A DNA stretch of 64,000 nucleotides from Aequorivita sp. UBA3180. Its GTDB lineage: Bacteria > Bacteroidota > Bacteroidia > Flavobacteriales > Flavobacteriaceae. The stretch is taken from assembly GCA_002364215.1 (NCBI GenBank), contig DEXQ01000008.1, forward strand, positions 365,706 through 429,705. The letters run 5' to 3'. The notes beneath the pieces are model-generated. The model was given only the letters and a program-made list of their open reading frames with translations. It was not told the origin of the DNA and searched no databases. Position numbers and translations under genes: made by a program. Positions 1 through 8,222 of this stretch are shown in pieces (position 1 is the first letter of the stretch; every line of letters starts with the position of its first letter).

Positions 1-1
1 C

Positions 2-913
2 ATAAAAAAAGTGGTAATTGATGAAGTGGATGTAATGCTCGATCTGGGCTTCCGGTTTCAACTGACCAATATTTTGGAGCTGCTTCCCAACAAGCGCCAA
101 AACATTATGTTTTCGGCAACGATGACCGATGATGTAAATGTTTTTATACACGATTTTTTCATTGCGCCCACAACGGTTTCGGTGGCCGTTAGCGGAACGC
201 CATTGGAGAATATTTCGCAATACGCTTATAAGGTTGAGAATTTTTACACAAAAGCCAATCTGCTGAAACATTTGCTTCAGAATAAAAGCGATTTCAAAAA
301 AGTACTCGTCTTTGTCCCGAATAAAAAAAGTGCGGATTTACTTTTTGATATTTTGGATGAATTCTTCGGAAGCGAAGTGGCTGTAATCCATAGCAACAAA
401 ACACAGAATTACCGAATCCGTTCCATAGAAAACTTCAACGCCGAAAAAACGCGTATTCTTGTAACAACAGATGTTATGGCACGCGGCTTGGATTTGGACC
501 AGATAAGCCATGTTATCAACTTTGACGTGCCCAACTTCCCCGAAAACTATATGCACCGCATAGGCCGTACCGGAAGGGCAGAGCAGGAGGGAACTTCCAT
601 TTTGCTCTACACCGAAAAGGAAGAGGATGCCAAGGCGGCTATCGAAACCTTGATGGATTTTAAAATTGAAGAACTTGAATTTCCTAAAGAAGTAAAGATT
701 TCAAAACAGCTCACCTTTGAGGAAAAACCCCAAATAGTAGAAATCAATAACCCCACCAATGTAGAGGAAGCTGGACCCGCCTTTCACGAGAAGAAGGAAA
801 AAAATAAAAAAGAAAATCAGGGAGGTTCTTACAAACGCATTATAAAGCAGAAGTATAAAAAGCCCAAAACCAGAGGCGATAAAAATTTTAGAAAGAATAA
901 ACGTGGGAAATAA
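2..913 (+). CDS. DEAD-box RNA helicase, C-terminal part (5' end outside window)
   Basis: The frame enters from the left edge, so the Q motif and Walker A are missing and about 303 residues are visible. Seen: motif II written DEVD (VIDEVDVMLDLGF), motif III SAT (FSATMTDD), then a complete second RecA lobe with TTDVMARGLDLD (motif V) and HRIGRTGRAE (motif VI). The last 60 or so residues are Lys/Arg-rich, the usual RNA-binding tail of bacterial RhlE/CshA-type helicases. Family role: ATP-driven RNA unwinding in ribosome assembly, cold adaptation or mRNA turnover, in the cytoplasm. The Ala-to-Val change in motif II is a minor variant and the motif VI arginines are intact, so the enzyme is probably active. 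Which subfamily it belongs to cannot be settled without the N-terminus. Confidence 0.93.
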   Translation: MKKVVIDEVDVMLDLGFRFQLTNILELLPNKRQNIMFSATMTDDVNVFIHDFFIAPTTVSVAVSGTPLENISQYAYKVENFYTKANLLKHLLQNKSDFKKVLVFVPNKKSADLLFDILDEFFGSEVAVIHSNKTQNYRIRSIENFNAEKTRILVTTDVMARGLDLDQISHVINFDVPNFPENYMHRIGRTGRAEQEGTSILLYTEKEEDAKAAIETLMDFKIEELEFPKEVKISKQLTFEEKPQIVEINNPTNVEEAGPAFHEKKEKNKKENQGGSYKRIIKQKYKKPKTRGDKNFRKNKRGK

Positions 914-958
914 TTCCAAATTTCAAGTACCTAACCAAATTAACCGCAAACGAAATCC

Positions 959-1897
959 TTGAAGCCAGAAACAAGAAACCCCGTTTTAATAATTCTTGCC
1001 TTTTTCTCCATTTACGTTATCTGGGGAAGTACGTATATGCTTAATAAAGTGGCCGTGGCAGAATTGCCGCCGTTTTTCTTGGCCTCTATTCGTTTTACCT
1101 CGGCGGGACTTCTCATATTTATAATTGCCAAATTAATGGGGAAGAGCCTTGCCATCACCCGTAAGCAATTTATAAATGCATTTATAGTGGGCGTGTTGTT
1201 TCTATCGTTTGGAAACGGCATTATTGTTTGGGCTTTAAAATATGTTGACAGTGGTTTCGCTGCCTTAGAGATTTCCGCACAGCCTCTGGTAGTATTGCTA
1301 CTGATGTGGCTTTTACAGGGAAAACGAATAAAGCCTATGTCTTTAGTGGGTGTTGGATTGGGTATTGTGGGCATCTTTCTCTTGGTTGCACAAAAACAAC
1401 TCATTGCCCAAGAGGGTACGGTATTGGGAATGGTAATGATATTTGCCTGTATGCTCAGTTGGGCCTACGGCAGTCTTTTTGTGGGGAAAGCAGACCTTCC
1501 TAAAAATTTCTTTGTTAATACCGGCTACCAAATGTTTACTGCGGGAATTACCCTTGCCGTTGCTAGTTTTCTCTTTAGGGAAGAGTGGATTGCACCAAAG
1601 GAATGGGGAGCCCCCGTGCAATGGAGTATGGTATTGCTGATTATTTTTGGGAGCATCGTGGCCTTTACTTCCTTCAATTATCTGCTAAAAACGGTATCAC
1701 CAGATAAAGTTGCTACCTCCACCTATGTAAATCCTATTATTGCCCTGATTTTGGGATGGTATGTTTTAAATGAAGAAATTACTACCCAATCCATTGTAGC
1801 AGCGGCTGTGCTATTAACCGGGGTTTATTTCATAAATACAAGCAAGACAACCCTTACTGTACCTCGGTTTTCGGGAAAGATTAAAAAGGAAAAATAG
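959..1897 (+). CDS. EamA/DMT-family permease
   Basis: Inner-membrane transporter of the drug/metabolite transporter superfamily, 312 residues, with about ten hydrophobic segments arranged as two EamA repeats. The first begins at residue 10 with the typical FSIYVIWGSTY; the second begins near residue 155 (FACMLSWAYGSLFVGKADLP). The C-terminal TSTYVNPIIALILGWYVLNE is the characteristic end of the second repeat. The substrate is unknown; family members export amino acids, nucleotide-sugar-like compounds or other metabolites. The start is TTG: there is an in-frame stop at 941-943 and no ATG/GTG between, so TTG at 959 is the only canonical choice. It lies 45 bases after the helicase, with no visible terminator between them. 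Confidence 0.9.
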   Translation: MKPETRNPVLIILAFFSIYVIWGSTYMLNKVAVAELPPFFLASIRFTSAGLLIFIIAKLMGKSLAITRKQFINAFIVGVLFLSFGNGIIVWALKYVDSGFAALEISAQPLVVLLLMWLLQGKRIKPMSLVGVGLGIVGIFLLVAQKQLIAQEGTVLGMVMIFACMLSWAYGSLFVGKADLPKNFFVNTGYQMFTAGITLAVASFLFREEWIAPKEWGAPVQWSMVLLIIFGSIVAFTSFNYLLKTVSPDKVATSTYVNPIIALILGWYVLNEEITTQSIVAAAVLLTGVYFINTSKTTLTVPRFSGKIKKEK

Positions 1898-1948
1898 ACG
1901 CTAAATTATTTTGTAGGAAAAATGGGCGATTTTCTTACGTTTTAATGA

Positions 1949-1981
1949 CTTTGCTATGGCTTTGCTATGGCTTTGCTATGG
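1949..1981. repeat. Perfect 11-bp tandem repeat, three copies
   Basis: The unit CTTTGCTATGG occurs three times back to back without mismatch, 50 bases downstream of the EamA gene in a non-coding gap. The period of 11 is close to one DNA helical turn and is not a multiple of three. Such arrays can change copy number by slippage. No gene overlaps it. Confidence 0.9.
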
Positions 1982-2076
1982 AGTATCCGTGGGAAGGGTT
2001 TTTAGAGAAAACTTTAAGATTATAATAAAAAAAGGGTTCTTCTAATCGCTCAAAAAAAACCTAGTTAAACTTTTGA

Positions 2077-2232
2077 TTACATTTTTATTCCAGTTAGTAA
2101 TTTGTAGATTACCATTATTACCGCAATAACCAGTAGAATGTGAATAATTCCGCCGATGGCCGGAAATATTAAAAAACCGAATAGCCAGCCGATTACCAGT
2201 AGGACTACTATTATCCATAAAATGTTACCCAT
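2077..2232 (-). CDS. Lmo0937-type small membrane protein (51 aa)
   Basis: A short gene. The reverse strand reads MGNILWIIVVLLVIGWLF and continues with GFLIFPAIGGIIHILLVIAV to a stop at 2077-2079. Two hydrophobic segments (about residues 4-22 and 28-46) are joined by a P-AIGGIIH turn. This matches the lmo0937 family of very small two-helix membrane proteins, which are common in Bacteroidota and Firmicutes and often stress-induced, but have no proven molecular function. Recognition rests on the length, the W-I-I-V/L start and the GGIIHILLVIAV pattern. It sits alone in the 658-base gap between the permease and the histidine kinase, transcribed opposite to both. Confidence 0.75.
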   Translation of the reverse strand: MGNILWIIVVLLVIGWLFGFLIFPAIGGIIHILLVIAVIMVIYKLLTGIKM

Positions 2233-2470
2233 AATTCTGTAGTTTTAATGTTAGTTGAGTGAAGTTAGTTTTTATGTTTCAGCTTCCTTAGCTTATATCA
2301 ATATAATCATAACTCATATAGGTGTGGATGGCTCTACTTGTTTTTAATGAAATGAAATAAATACCGAATTAGGTGTTCAATTAACTATTTTTTTGAAACC
2401 TATTATCTTAAAAAAGAAGCACATAGGTTTTGATGGATAAATAGTATAATTTTCATTCGCTTTCAAGCTT

Positions 2471-2499
2471 TTGGGGTTTATGTGAATTGTATATATTTA
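2471..2499 (+). promoter_or_regulatory. Putative promoter of the histidine kinase gene
   Basis: TTG at 2471-2473, an 18-base spacer, then TATATTTA at 2492-2499 (one mismatch to TAnnTTTG). It would give a leader of about 50 bases before the GTG start at 2556. Confidence 0.4.
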
Positions 2500-2555
2500 T
2501 GTTCTTAAAATAGCTATGATTCCTCAATAATTTATTTAAAAACCTTCAACTAACT

Positions 2556-4826
2556 GTGGTATTAACCAAAAACAATTCTGCCTTTTTAGATTTAGCTCCT
2601 TTCGCCAACCTTTTAAAATCACTTCTTTTTCCAACTGCATTATTTCTATTTGCCACTAGCATCGCCCAATCAGAAATTGATAGCCTTTCAAAACTCATCA
2701 ATGATGAAGCAAATCCATCCCGTAAGGCAGAGTTACTGCTAAAGCGTGGGGTTTTGTTCAGTAAGAACGAACGTCAAAAAGGCTTTGATGATCTTGAACA
2801 GGCGCTTAATTTTTTTAGTAAAAATGGTGATGGTCAAGGCGAAACCGATAGCTATATAGCTTTTGGAAACCTTCATTTTATATATGGAGAACCACAGGAG
2901 GCTGCACGTTATGACTCTCTTGCCATGCAGTTGGCCAAGAACATTCAGTATAAAAAAGGCAGGGCTGTGGCCATTGGTAACTTGGGCAGGGAATTTATAA
3001 ACCTTGGCCACCTTAACGAAGCTGAAACACTTATTAAGGAAGCCATTGCGATAGAAGAAACTTTTAAGCCGCTAAACAAAGACCGACTTGCGGAATTATA
3101 TAACCGCTATAATATTATTGTAAGCGCTAAAGGAAACTATTTGGAAGGATTGTTGCTAATAGAAAAAGCTATAGCACTTTCCAAAGGCAGCAAGAACGAT
3201 AAACAGGTTTCGCTGATCTATTCCAATTATGCAAATACCCTCTCGCGGCTTTCAAAATTTGATGAGGCCGTTGAAATGCATTTTAAGGTTATTAGGCTTT
3301 GTGAAAAAATGAAGGATACCACCGGCCTGTTGCGCGTCTACAACAATCTTGGGATTGCTTTCCGAAATGGGGGCGAGTTTGATAAGGCCATTACTTATTA
3401 CAAAAAAAGCATCGCTCTTGCCAAAGATGCAGCCAATTATAAGTCCCTGGGCTTGAATTATGTTAACTTGGCGACCGTTTACAGTGAGAAGGGACAGTTG
3501 GAAGCTATGGACACCCTCTATCGACAGGGTATTGAGTATTTTGAAAAAGCATCAGACATTGGAGGTATTGCTTTTGCCAACCATAATTATGGTAATTTCT
3601 TGGTAATTTCTAAGAACTATACCGAAGCAGATAAACGACTGGAAGAGGCCTACAGACTGCGTAAACAAATAGGGGCAGAGCTGGCGGCGGCGAGTTCTCT
3701 TTCGGTTTTGGGGAAATCAGCAATGGAACAGAAAAATTGGAAAAAAGCCGAAGAATATCTTTTGGCTGCGGAACCATTTTATAAGGGAAAAGTACGTGAG
3801 AACAGAAATTTAAAAGAACTTTATGGCTATTTGAAAACGCTTTATACCGAAAAAGAAAATTTTGAAAGGGCACTATATTATCAAACCCAGGAGCTTGAAC
3901 TTGAAAAATCAATTTTCACCGAAAATGAAAAGATAAATGCCCTAAAGACCGAGACCGCGTATGAGATGGAAAAACGCGATATGGAAATGTCGCTTCAAAA
4001 ACAAAAACAAGAACTGGAAAGGCAGCGACTGCTATTGATTGGTGGAAGTGTAATGCTCATTTTATTTCTAATCTCGCTTTCTCTTTGGCTTCGCCGTAAA
4101 CAGCTGAAAGAGCGTCATCAAGCACAGCTAATAAATATAGAACAGGAACACCGCTTAAATCTTGCAAAATCTTTAAAAAACACAGAACAGCAAGAGCGTA
4201 AAAAGATAGCCCACAAACTGCACGATGAAGCGGGTTCTATTTTATCCATTGCCATTTTAAACTTAAAACAAATACAAGCTGATGTTTTTAAAACAGAAAG
4301 CAAGGCGCAGGAAAAGCTGGAAACTACCCAAAAATTGTTGGGAGATATAAGCGAAAGCGTGCGAAACATCAGCCACACCCTAATGCCGGTAGCTTTGGAA
4401 AAATATGGTTTAAAAGCCGCTATTCACGATATTGTTAACGCCGTAAACACATCCCAAAAGCTTACAGTTGAAGAGATAATTGAGGGACTGGATGAAACAA
4501 GCAGTTGGAGTGAGGAATATTGCCTTACCGTATATCGCATAGTACAGGAGGCTATGAACAACATAATAAAACACGCCCAAGCAACCCATGTACTTTTACA
4601 ATTGGTAGAACTGGAAGATTCCGTAACCGTTTATATTGAAGATAACGGCAAGGGAATAGACAACAACTTACGAAAAGATGGCTTAGGCTTAAAAATGCTA
4701 AAAAGCAATGTGGCATACCTAAATGGAACCATCGAAATTAATGGCAATGCAAACAATGGCACCTTTATCTTGGCTGAACTGCCCATTGAAATAACAAAGA
4801 AGACAACATTAGTGAGTAAATCCTAA
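2556..4826 (+). CDS. TPR-repeat sensor histidine kinase (HisKA_3 type)
   Basis: Sensor kinase of 756 residues. An N-terminal hydrophobic segment (about residues 20-40, ending near IAQSE) looks like a signal peptide. It is followed by roughly eight tetratricopeptide repeats (about 70-420) that would lie in the periplasm, a coiled-coil stretch, a membrane helix (about 491-511, LLLIGGSVMLILFLISLSLWL region) and a cytoplasmic kinase. The H-box is RKKIAHKLHDEAG with phospho-acceptor His near 556; the ATPase domain carries an N-box (NNIIKHAQ, about 668), EDNGKGID and GLGLKML. This is the NarX/DesK-like class, whose partners are LuxR-type regulators, as found 26 bases downstream. The start is GTG; an in-frame stop at 2517 excludes much longer forms. 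The signal sensed is unknown. Confidence 0.9.
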   Translation: MVLTKNNSAFLDLAPFANLLKSLLFPTALFLFATSIAQSEIDSLSKLINDEANPSRKAELLLKRGVLFSKNERQKGFDDLEQALNFFSKNGDGQGETDSYIAFGNLHFIYGEPQEAARYDSLAMQLAKNIQYKKGRAVAIGNLGREFINLGHLNEAETLIKEAIAIEETFKPLNKDRLAELYNRYNIIVSAKGNYLEGLLLIEKAIALSKGSKNDKQVSLIYSNYANTLSRLSKFDEAVEMHFKVIRLCEKMKDTTGLLRVYNNLGIAFRNGGEFDKAITYYKKSIALAKDAANYKSLGLNYVNLATVYSEKGQLEAMDTLYRQGIEYFEKASDIGGIAFANHNYGNFLVISKNYTEADKRLEEAYRLRKQIGAELAAASSLSVLGKSAMEQKNWKKAEEYLLAAEPFYKGKVRENRNLKELYGYLKTLYTEKENFERALYYQTQELELEKSIFTENEKINALKTETAYEMEKRDMEMSLQKQKQELERQRLLLIGGSVMLILFLISLSLWLRRKQLKERHQAQLINIEQEHRLNLAKSLKNTEQQERKKIAHKLHDEAGSILSIAILNLKQIQADVFKTESKAQEKLETTQKLLGDISESVRNISHTLMPVALEKYGLKAAIHDIVNAVNTSQKLTVEEIIEGLDETSSWSEEYCLTVYRIVQEAMNNIIKHAQATHVLLQLVELEDSVTVYIEDNGKGIDNNLRKDGLGLKMLKSNVAYLNGTIEINGNANNGTFILAELPIEITKKTTLVSKS

Positions 4827-4852
4827 GAGTTTTAATTATAAAGAAAGACCTA

Positions 4853-5521
4853 ATGCAAGAAGTCCCCAACTTTTCAGAAAAATATATAAAAGTAATTATA
4901 GCCGACGACCATCCATTAATAATAAAAGGAATTACCGAGATACTGGAAAAATACCCTCGGTTTACTATCGTTAATACCTATAATGACGGCCATATCCTAA
5001 TGCAATCTACATCCTTACCCGATGCAGATGTGCTCTTGCTGGATTTGAATATGCCCGGCAAGGATGGCCTACAGGTATTGGAAGAAATCAAAGCGATGCA
5101 TCTCAAGCTACATATACTGGTGTTGACTTCCTATTTCTCCAAACAATTGGCAGAGCAATGCCATGCTGCTGGCGCCAAAGGATATATATTGAAGTCGAAC
5201 AATTTGGATAGGCTTGCGGACACCATTTTGGAAGTACTGGAAGGCAAGACGGTGATGCCGGATTTTAGTGAAAGGGCAGAAGAGGACGTAAATGATTTTA
5301 GCTATTTGGATGATTTTTTGAAGAAGTATAATCTTACCAAACGTGAAGCGGAGGTTATACAAATGGTTTGTAAAGGATACAGTTCACAAGAGATAGCCGA
5401 TAAATTGTTTCTTTCCAGTTTTACAGTACAAACTCACCGCCGTAACATTTTTAAGAAGCTGAATATAGAGGGAAATACCATTGCGCTTTACAAATTTGCT
5501 TCACAACACGGGTTGGTTTAA
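4853..5521 (+). CDS. NarL/FixJ-family response regulator
   Basis: DNA-binding response regulator of 222 residues. The receiver domain (about 13-130) has acidic pair D18-D19, phospho-acceptor D64 (LLLDLNMPG), a switch LTS near 91 and conserved Lys 114 (YILKS). A LuxR-type helix-turn-helix occupies about 155-215 (LTKREAEVIQMVCKGYSSQEIADKLF region, then TVQTHRRNIFKKLNI). It starts 26 bases after the histidine kinase and is surely its partner, in one operon. The regulon cannot be read from the sequence; there is no adjacent effector in the same orientation before the AT-rich pocket that follows. Confidence 0.93.
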   Translation: MQEVPNFSEKYIKVIIADDHPLIIKGITEILEKYPRFTIVNTYNDGHILMQSTSLPDADVLLLDLNMPGKDGLQVLEEIKAMHLKLHILVLTSYFSKQLAEQCHAAGAKGYILKSNNLDRLADTILEVLEGKTVMPDFSERAEEDVNDFSYLDDFLKKYNLTKREAEVIQMVCKGYSSQEIADKLFLSSFTVQTHRRNIFKKLNIEGNTIALYKFASQHGLV

Positions 5522-5869
5522 AAAAGTTAAGGTATAAATCTTATTATTCATCAAATTTGAAAACAAATCTAGTTTTCAAATAAAAGCAATTCAAGCACCT
5601 ATAAGGTGGTATAGCCGATAAAATCTTAGCTTTTATTGTTAGCCTTCTCGCTGTAAGTCTTCCGTTACGAGAATATTAATTTGGCATGGGCGGGGAAGTT
5701 TAAGAAGAGAAAACTTCAGGCAGTTATCGATTATCGTTTGTTAATTGTTGAGGTTTGAACTTTCATAAATAGAGTTGCCGGTTTTTTATTGTTAAATTAG
5801 TTGCTTTAATATGCATCTAATAATATAGTATTCAAGATCAAATCTCAATTTGTAAAACCTACTTAAAAT
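5522..5869. other. 348-base intergenic gap with two small inverted repeats
   Basis: No convincing gene. Two weak stem candidates are visible: TCTC...GAGA with inner GTAA/TTAC (5646-5672) and GAAGTTT/AAACTTC (5695-5701 with 5711-5717). Neither is followed by a T-tract, so they do not look like terminators. The rest is AT-rich and contains no recognisable riboswitch or RNA gene. Confidence 0.4.
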
Positions 5870-6259
5870 ATGATAATGGATATAGCCAAATGGATTGTTA
5901 TACTTTTCGGTCTTTATATCATTTTTATTGGGTTTCTAATGCTTATTTATCCAAAAATAGCAAGAGGTATACTAAGGAAAGCTGGTAGTACAAACCTTAT
6001 AAACTATGCGGGAATAACTATCCGACTTATTCCAGCAATTTCTTTAATATTATCTTCGGAATCTTCCAAATTTCCAGATGCCTTTAAAATTTTTGGCTGG
6101 ATAATGCTAATAACTTCCCTTACACTTTATTTTATTCCGCGAAAAATACATCACAAATTTGCCATGAAAAGTGCAGATGCTCTTAAACCAATTTATTTTC
6201 GACTTATCTCACCATTTGCTATTTTATTTGGTGCATTAATAATTTATAATGTAAATTGA
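5870..6259 (+). CDS. Small multi-pass membrane protein, unknown function
   Basis: A protein of 129 residues that I do not recognise. Four hydrophobic segments are visible (about 6-28, 45-60, 72-92 and 108-126), separated by short basic loops such as RKAG and PRKIHHK. No catalytic motif is seen. ATG at 5870 is used; an ATG two codons later is equally possible. Codon use is AT-rich compared with the flanking genes, and the neighbours are also small unknown membrane proteins, so this may be a recently acquired or fast-evolving locus. Coding status is supported by length, consistent hydrophobic periodicity and a clean start, not by homology. Confidence 0.65.
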   Translation: MIMDIAKWIVILFGLYIIFIGFLMLIYPKIARGILRKAGSTNLINYAGITIRLIPAISLILSSESSKFPDAFKIFGWIMLITSLTLYFIPRKIHHKFAMKSADALKPIYFRLISPFAILFGALIIYNVN

Positions 6260-6409
6260 ATTTGAAAGCAGAAAGAAAAAACTTAGAAAAACAATGCATA
6301 ATAAAGAACGGAACTAAAAATATTTTATCAAAATTCACTATTTATAGTAATTTGACATTATTTTCCCTGTTTACAGATTGACAAAAAAATTGGTTAGCAT
6401 ACTTGAAAA

Positions 6410-6724
6410 ATGACTAGAGAAAGACGAAATAAACCAATGGCAGCCTCTGCTTATATAGGAGCGGGGAATAAATTTTCCGTTATTACTAGAAAGGCAAGGC
6501 TTCCCTTTGAAAGAATTAAAACTATTTATGGAGAGGAGCATAGCAAACTTATAAAGAACAAGCCTGAAAATCACCAACCACAGCTAACAAAAATACAAAG
6601 GGCAGATCTAAAAAAGAAAGTTGAGGATATAGTTCGTTCAGAAGCAAGGGTACGTATACTAACTGTCTGCCTAAGCATTTTGATTACACTTGTTATTTTT
6701 GGAATAGTATACTATTTATTGTGA
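6410..6724 (+). CDS. Hypothetical protein with C-terminal membrane anchor
   Basis: A 104-residue protein of unknown function. The first 75 residues are strongly basic and polar (KTRxERRNKP-like start, then KNKPENHQPQL and a charged helix). A single hydrophobic helix forms the last 22 residues (about 82-103), giving a tail-anchored topology with the basic part in the cytoplasm. No domain was recognised. It lies 150 bases after the preceding membrane protein on the same strand, in the AT-rich pocket. Confidence 0.6.
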   Translation: MTRERRNKPMAASAYIGAGNKFSVITRKARLPFERIKTIYGEEHSKLIKNKPENHQPQLTKIQRADLKKKVEDIVRSEARVRILTVCLSILITLVIFGIVYYLL

Positions 6725-6918
6725 TCAATGGAAGAAATCAGTCTTATTTTCATGACTGTTACAATCCATCCATCGTCACATTTACAAAATTTGAGTATAT
6801 AGCAAGCCCTTACTACGTTTCAAAAAATTATCATCCAAGCATTCATTGTTGGACTTTATTCGCTTATAAAGTTATCAGCCAGTCTACAGCTTTTTTATAT
6901 TTTGTTTTTATTTTAAAC

Positions 6919-7353
6919 TTATGTAAGCCAACCATTGCGCGCCGCACCTTTGCTATAAAAATATTCAAAAATTGCTAGAGCTATGACAATAAGAGGCATA
7001 ATCAACGATTGTGGCCCCATCTTATCCACTATGTCCATACCAAACATCCAGTACAGTTGAAGTATAAGTACTGCAATTAAGGAAAGTAAAAAAACACCTA
7101 CTGTCATTTTTTTGCGCATCAACAACAATACACTGGCCAATAATCCACTAAAAACGGCTAAGCCGTAAACATACATACTCCAGGAAGGAGCACTAGCCAT
7201 AATTTCCACTTGTTCCGGTGGAAGAGTGGCCCTTATTTCCTCAGTTATCAGGAAATATTCATAAAGCCACAAGTAAACGCCACTTAAGTTCCATAAAAGT
7301 GCGATCACGGCAATGATCCAAAAGGCCGTGTTTGGTTTTGTAGTTGCATTCAT
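6919..7353 (-). CDS. Four-helix integral membrane protein, unknown function
   Basis: A protein of 144 residues with four hydrophobic helices (about 10-32, 58-80, 84-106 and 116-134) and a short extracytoplasmic loop after helix 1 carrying ITEEIRATLPPEQVE. The pattern resembles small hypothetical membrane proteins common in Flavobacteriaceae, but I cannot name a family. The ATG start at 7353 is supported by a well-formed promoter 28-58 bases upstream. It is transcribed toward the 6410 gene, with a 194-base gap between the convergent ends in which I see nothing. Confidence 0.75.
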   Translation of the reverse strand: MNATTKPNTAFWIIAVIALLWNLSGVYLWLYEYFLITEEIRATLPPEQVEIMASAPSWSMYVYGLAVFSGLLASVLLLMRKKMTVGVFLLSLIAVLILQLYWMFGMDIVDKMGPQSLIMPLIVIALAIFEYFYSKGAARNGWLT

Positions 7354-7380
7354 ATTAAATTAGTTTTAAGGTTGTAACTA

Positions 7381-7411
7381 TAAATGTAGGTAATTTTATT
7401 TATTATATCAA
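7381..7411 (-). promoter_or_regulatory. Putative promoter of the 6919-7353 membrane protein gene
   Basis: On the minus strand TTG (7411-7409), a 20-base spacer, then TACATTTA (7388-7381). Both boxes and the spacing fit the Bacteroidota housekeeping promoter with one mismatch; the ATG follows 28 bases later. Confidence 0.5.
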
Positions 7412-7482
7412 TCGGTAATTATGCATCACTATTCATACTTTCCAAATTGTTCATTGTATATTTACTTACCAAAATACCAAAG

Positions 7483-8160
7483 ATGAGCCCTACCATTCCA
7501 AAATCTGCTTTCGATTTCCTTTTAAAATTAAAGAAAAACAATAATCGCGAGTGGATGCAGGAACATAAAAAGGAGTATCTGGGTAATGAAAAAGCCCTAA
7601 AAGAGTTTTATGCCGCTGTAGAAAAAGGTTTAAATACTACTGATGAAATAGCCAAAACCAAAATATTCCGGATAAATCGTGACATCCGTTTCAGCAATGA
7701 CAAAACCCCCTATAATGTGCACCGAAGCGTAAGTTTCAGTAGGGCAGGGGCGCAACGGCGCGGTGGCTATTACCTCCGTTTGGAGCCGGGAAATAGCTAC
7801 ATGGCGGGAGGTTTTTTTGATCCAAATCCAGCAGATCTTTTAAGAATACGGAAAGAGTTTGAAATGGACAGTTCAGAAATACGTGAAATTTTGCATCAGA
7901 AAGAGTTTAATAAAGCCTTTGGTGACTTTAATCAGGAGTACGCGGTGAAGACAGCCCCAAAAGGTTTTAGCAAAGATGATAAGAACATTGATCTAATTAG
8001 ACTTAAAAACTTTTTTGTAAATCACCGCTTTACCGACGCAGAAGTATTTGCACCAGATTTCAAGGACGATCTAATTTACCATTACCAACTTTTGCGTCCA
8101 TTCTTCAATTATATGAGCGATGTGCTGACGACGGATTTAAACGGGGAATCGTTGTTATAG
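7483..8160 (+). CDS. DUF2461 domain-containing protein (TIGR02453)
   Basis: A 225-residue cytoplasmic protein of the DUF2461/TIGR02453 family, found across bacteria and some fungi, function unproven. Recognisable family features are FLLKLKKNNNREWMQEHK near the N-terminus, the block FRINRDIRFSNDKTPYNVH (about 80-98), GGYYLRLEPG and a conserved GGFFDPNPADL. The frame is open upstream to a TTG at 7447, but the ATG at 7483 gives the usual N-terminus just before the AFDFLLKL motif, so that start is preferred. It is monocistronic, converging on the 8223-8627 gene. Confidence 0.88.
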   Translation: MSPTIPKSAFDFLLKLKKNNNREWMQEHKKEYLGNEKALKEFYAAVEKGLNTTDEIAKTKIFRINRDIRFSNDKTPYNVHRSVSFSRAGAQRRGGYYLRLEPGNSYMAGGFFDPNPADLLRIRKEFEMDSSEIREILHQKEFNKAFGDFNQEYAVKTAPKGFSKDDKNIDLIRLKNFFVNHRFTDAEVFAPDFKDDLIYHYQLLRPFFNYMSDVLTTDLNGESLL

Positions 8161-8169
8161 AATTAAGAC

Positions 8170-8210
8170 TGGCCAAAACAATCCAACTATTCGCTGGTCT
8201 GTTTTTGCCA
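8170..8210. terminator. Inverted repeat between convergent genes, possible bidirectional terminator
   Basis: TGGCCAAAACA (8170-8180) pairs with TGTTTTTGCCA (8200-8210) with one mismatch and a 19-base loop, in the 62-base gap between two convergent genes. The T-run is within the stem on both strands. Confidence 0.4.
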
Positions 8211-8222
8211 ATTCTTATTAAA

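Noticed and set aside
6721..6978. Possible 85-residue protein from a GTG overlapping the stop of the 6410 gene
   Set aside because: No domain or consistent hydrophobic pattern, and it runs into the opposite-strand membrane protein gene; more likely a chance frame in AT-rich DNA.
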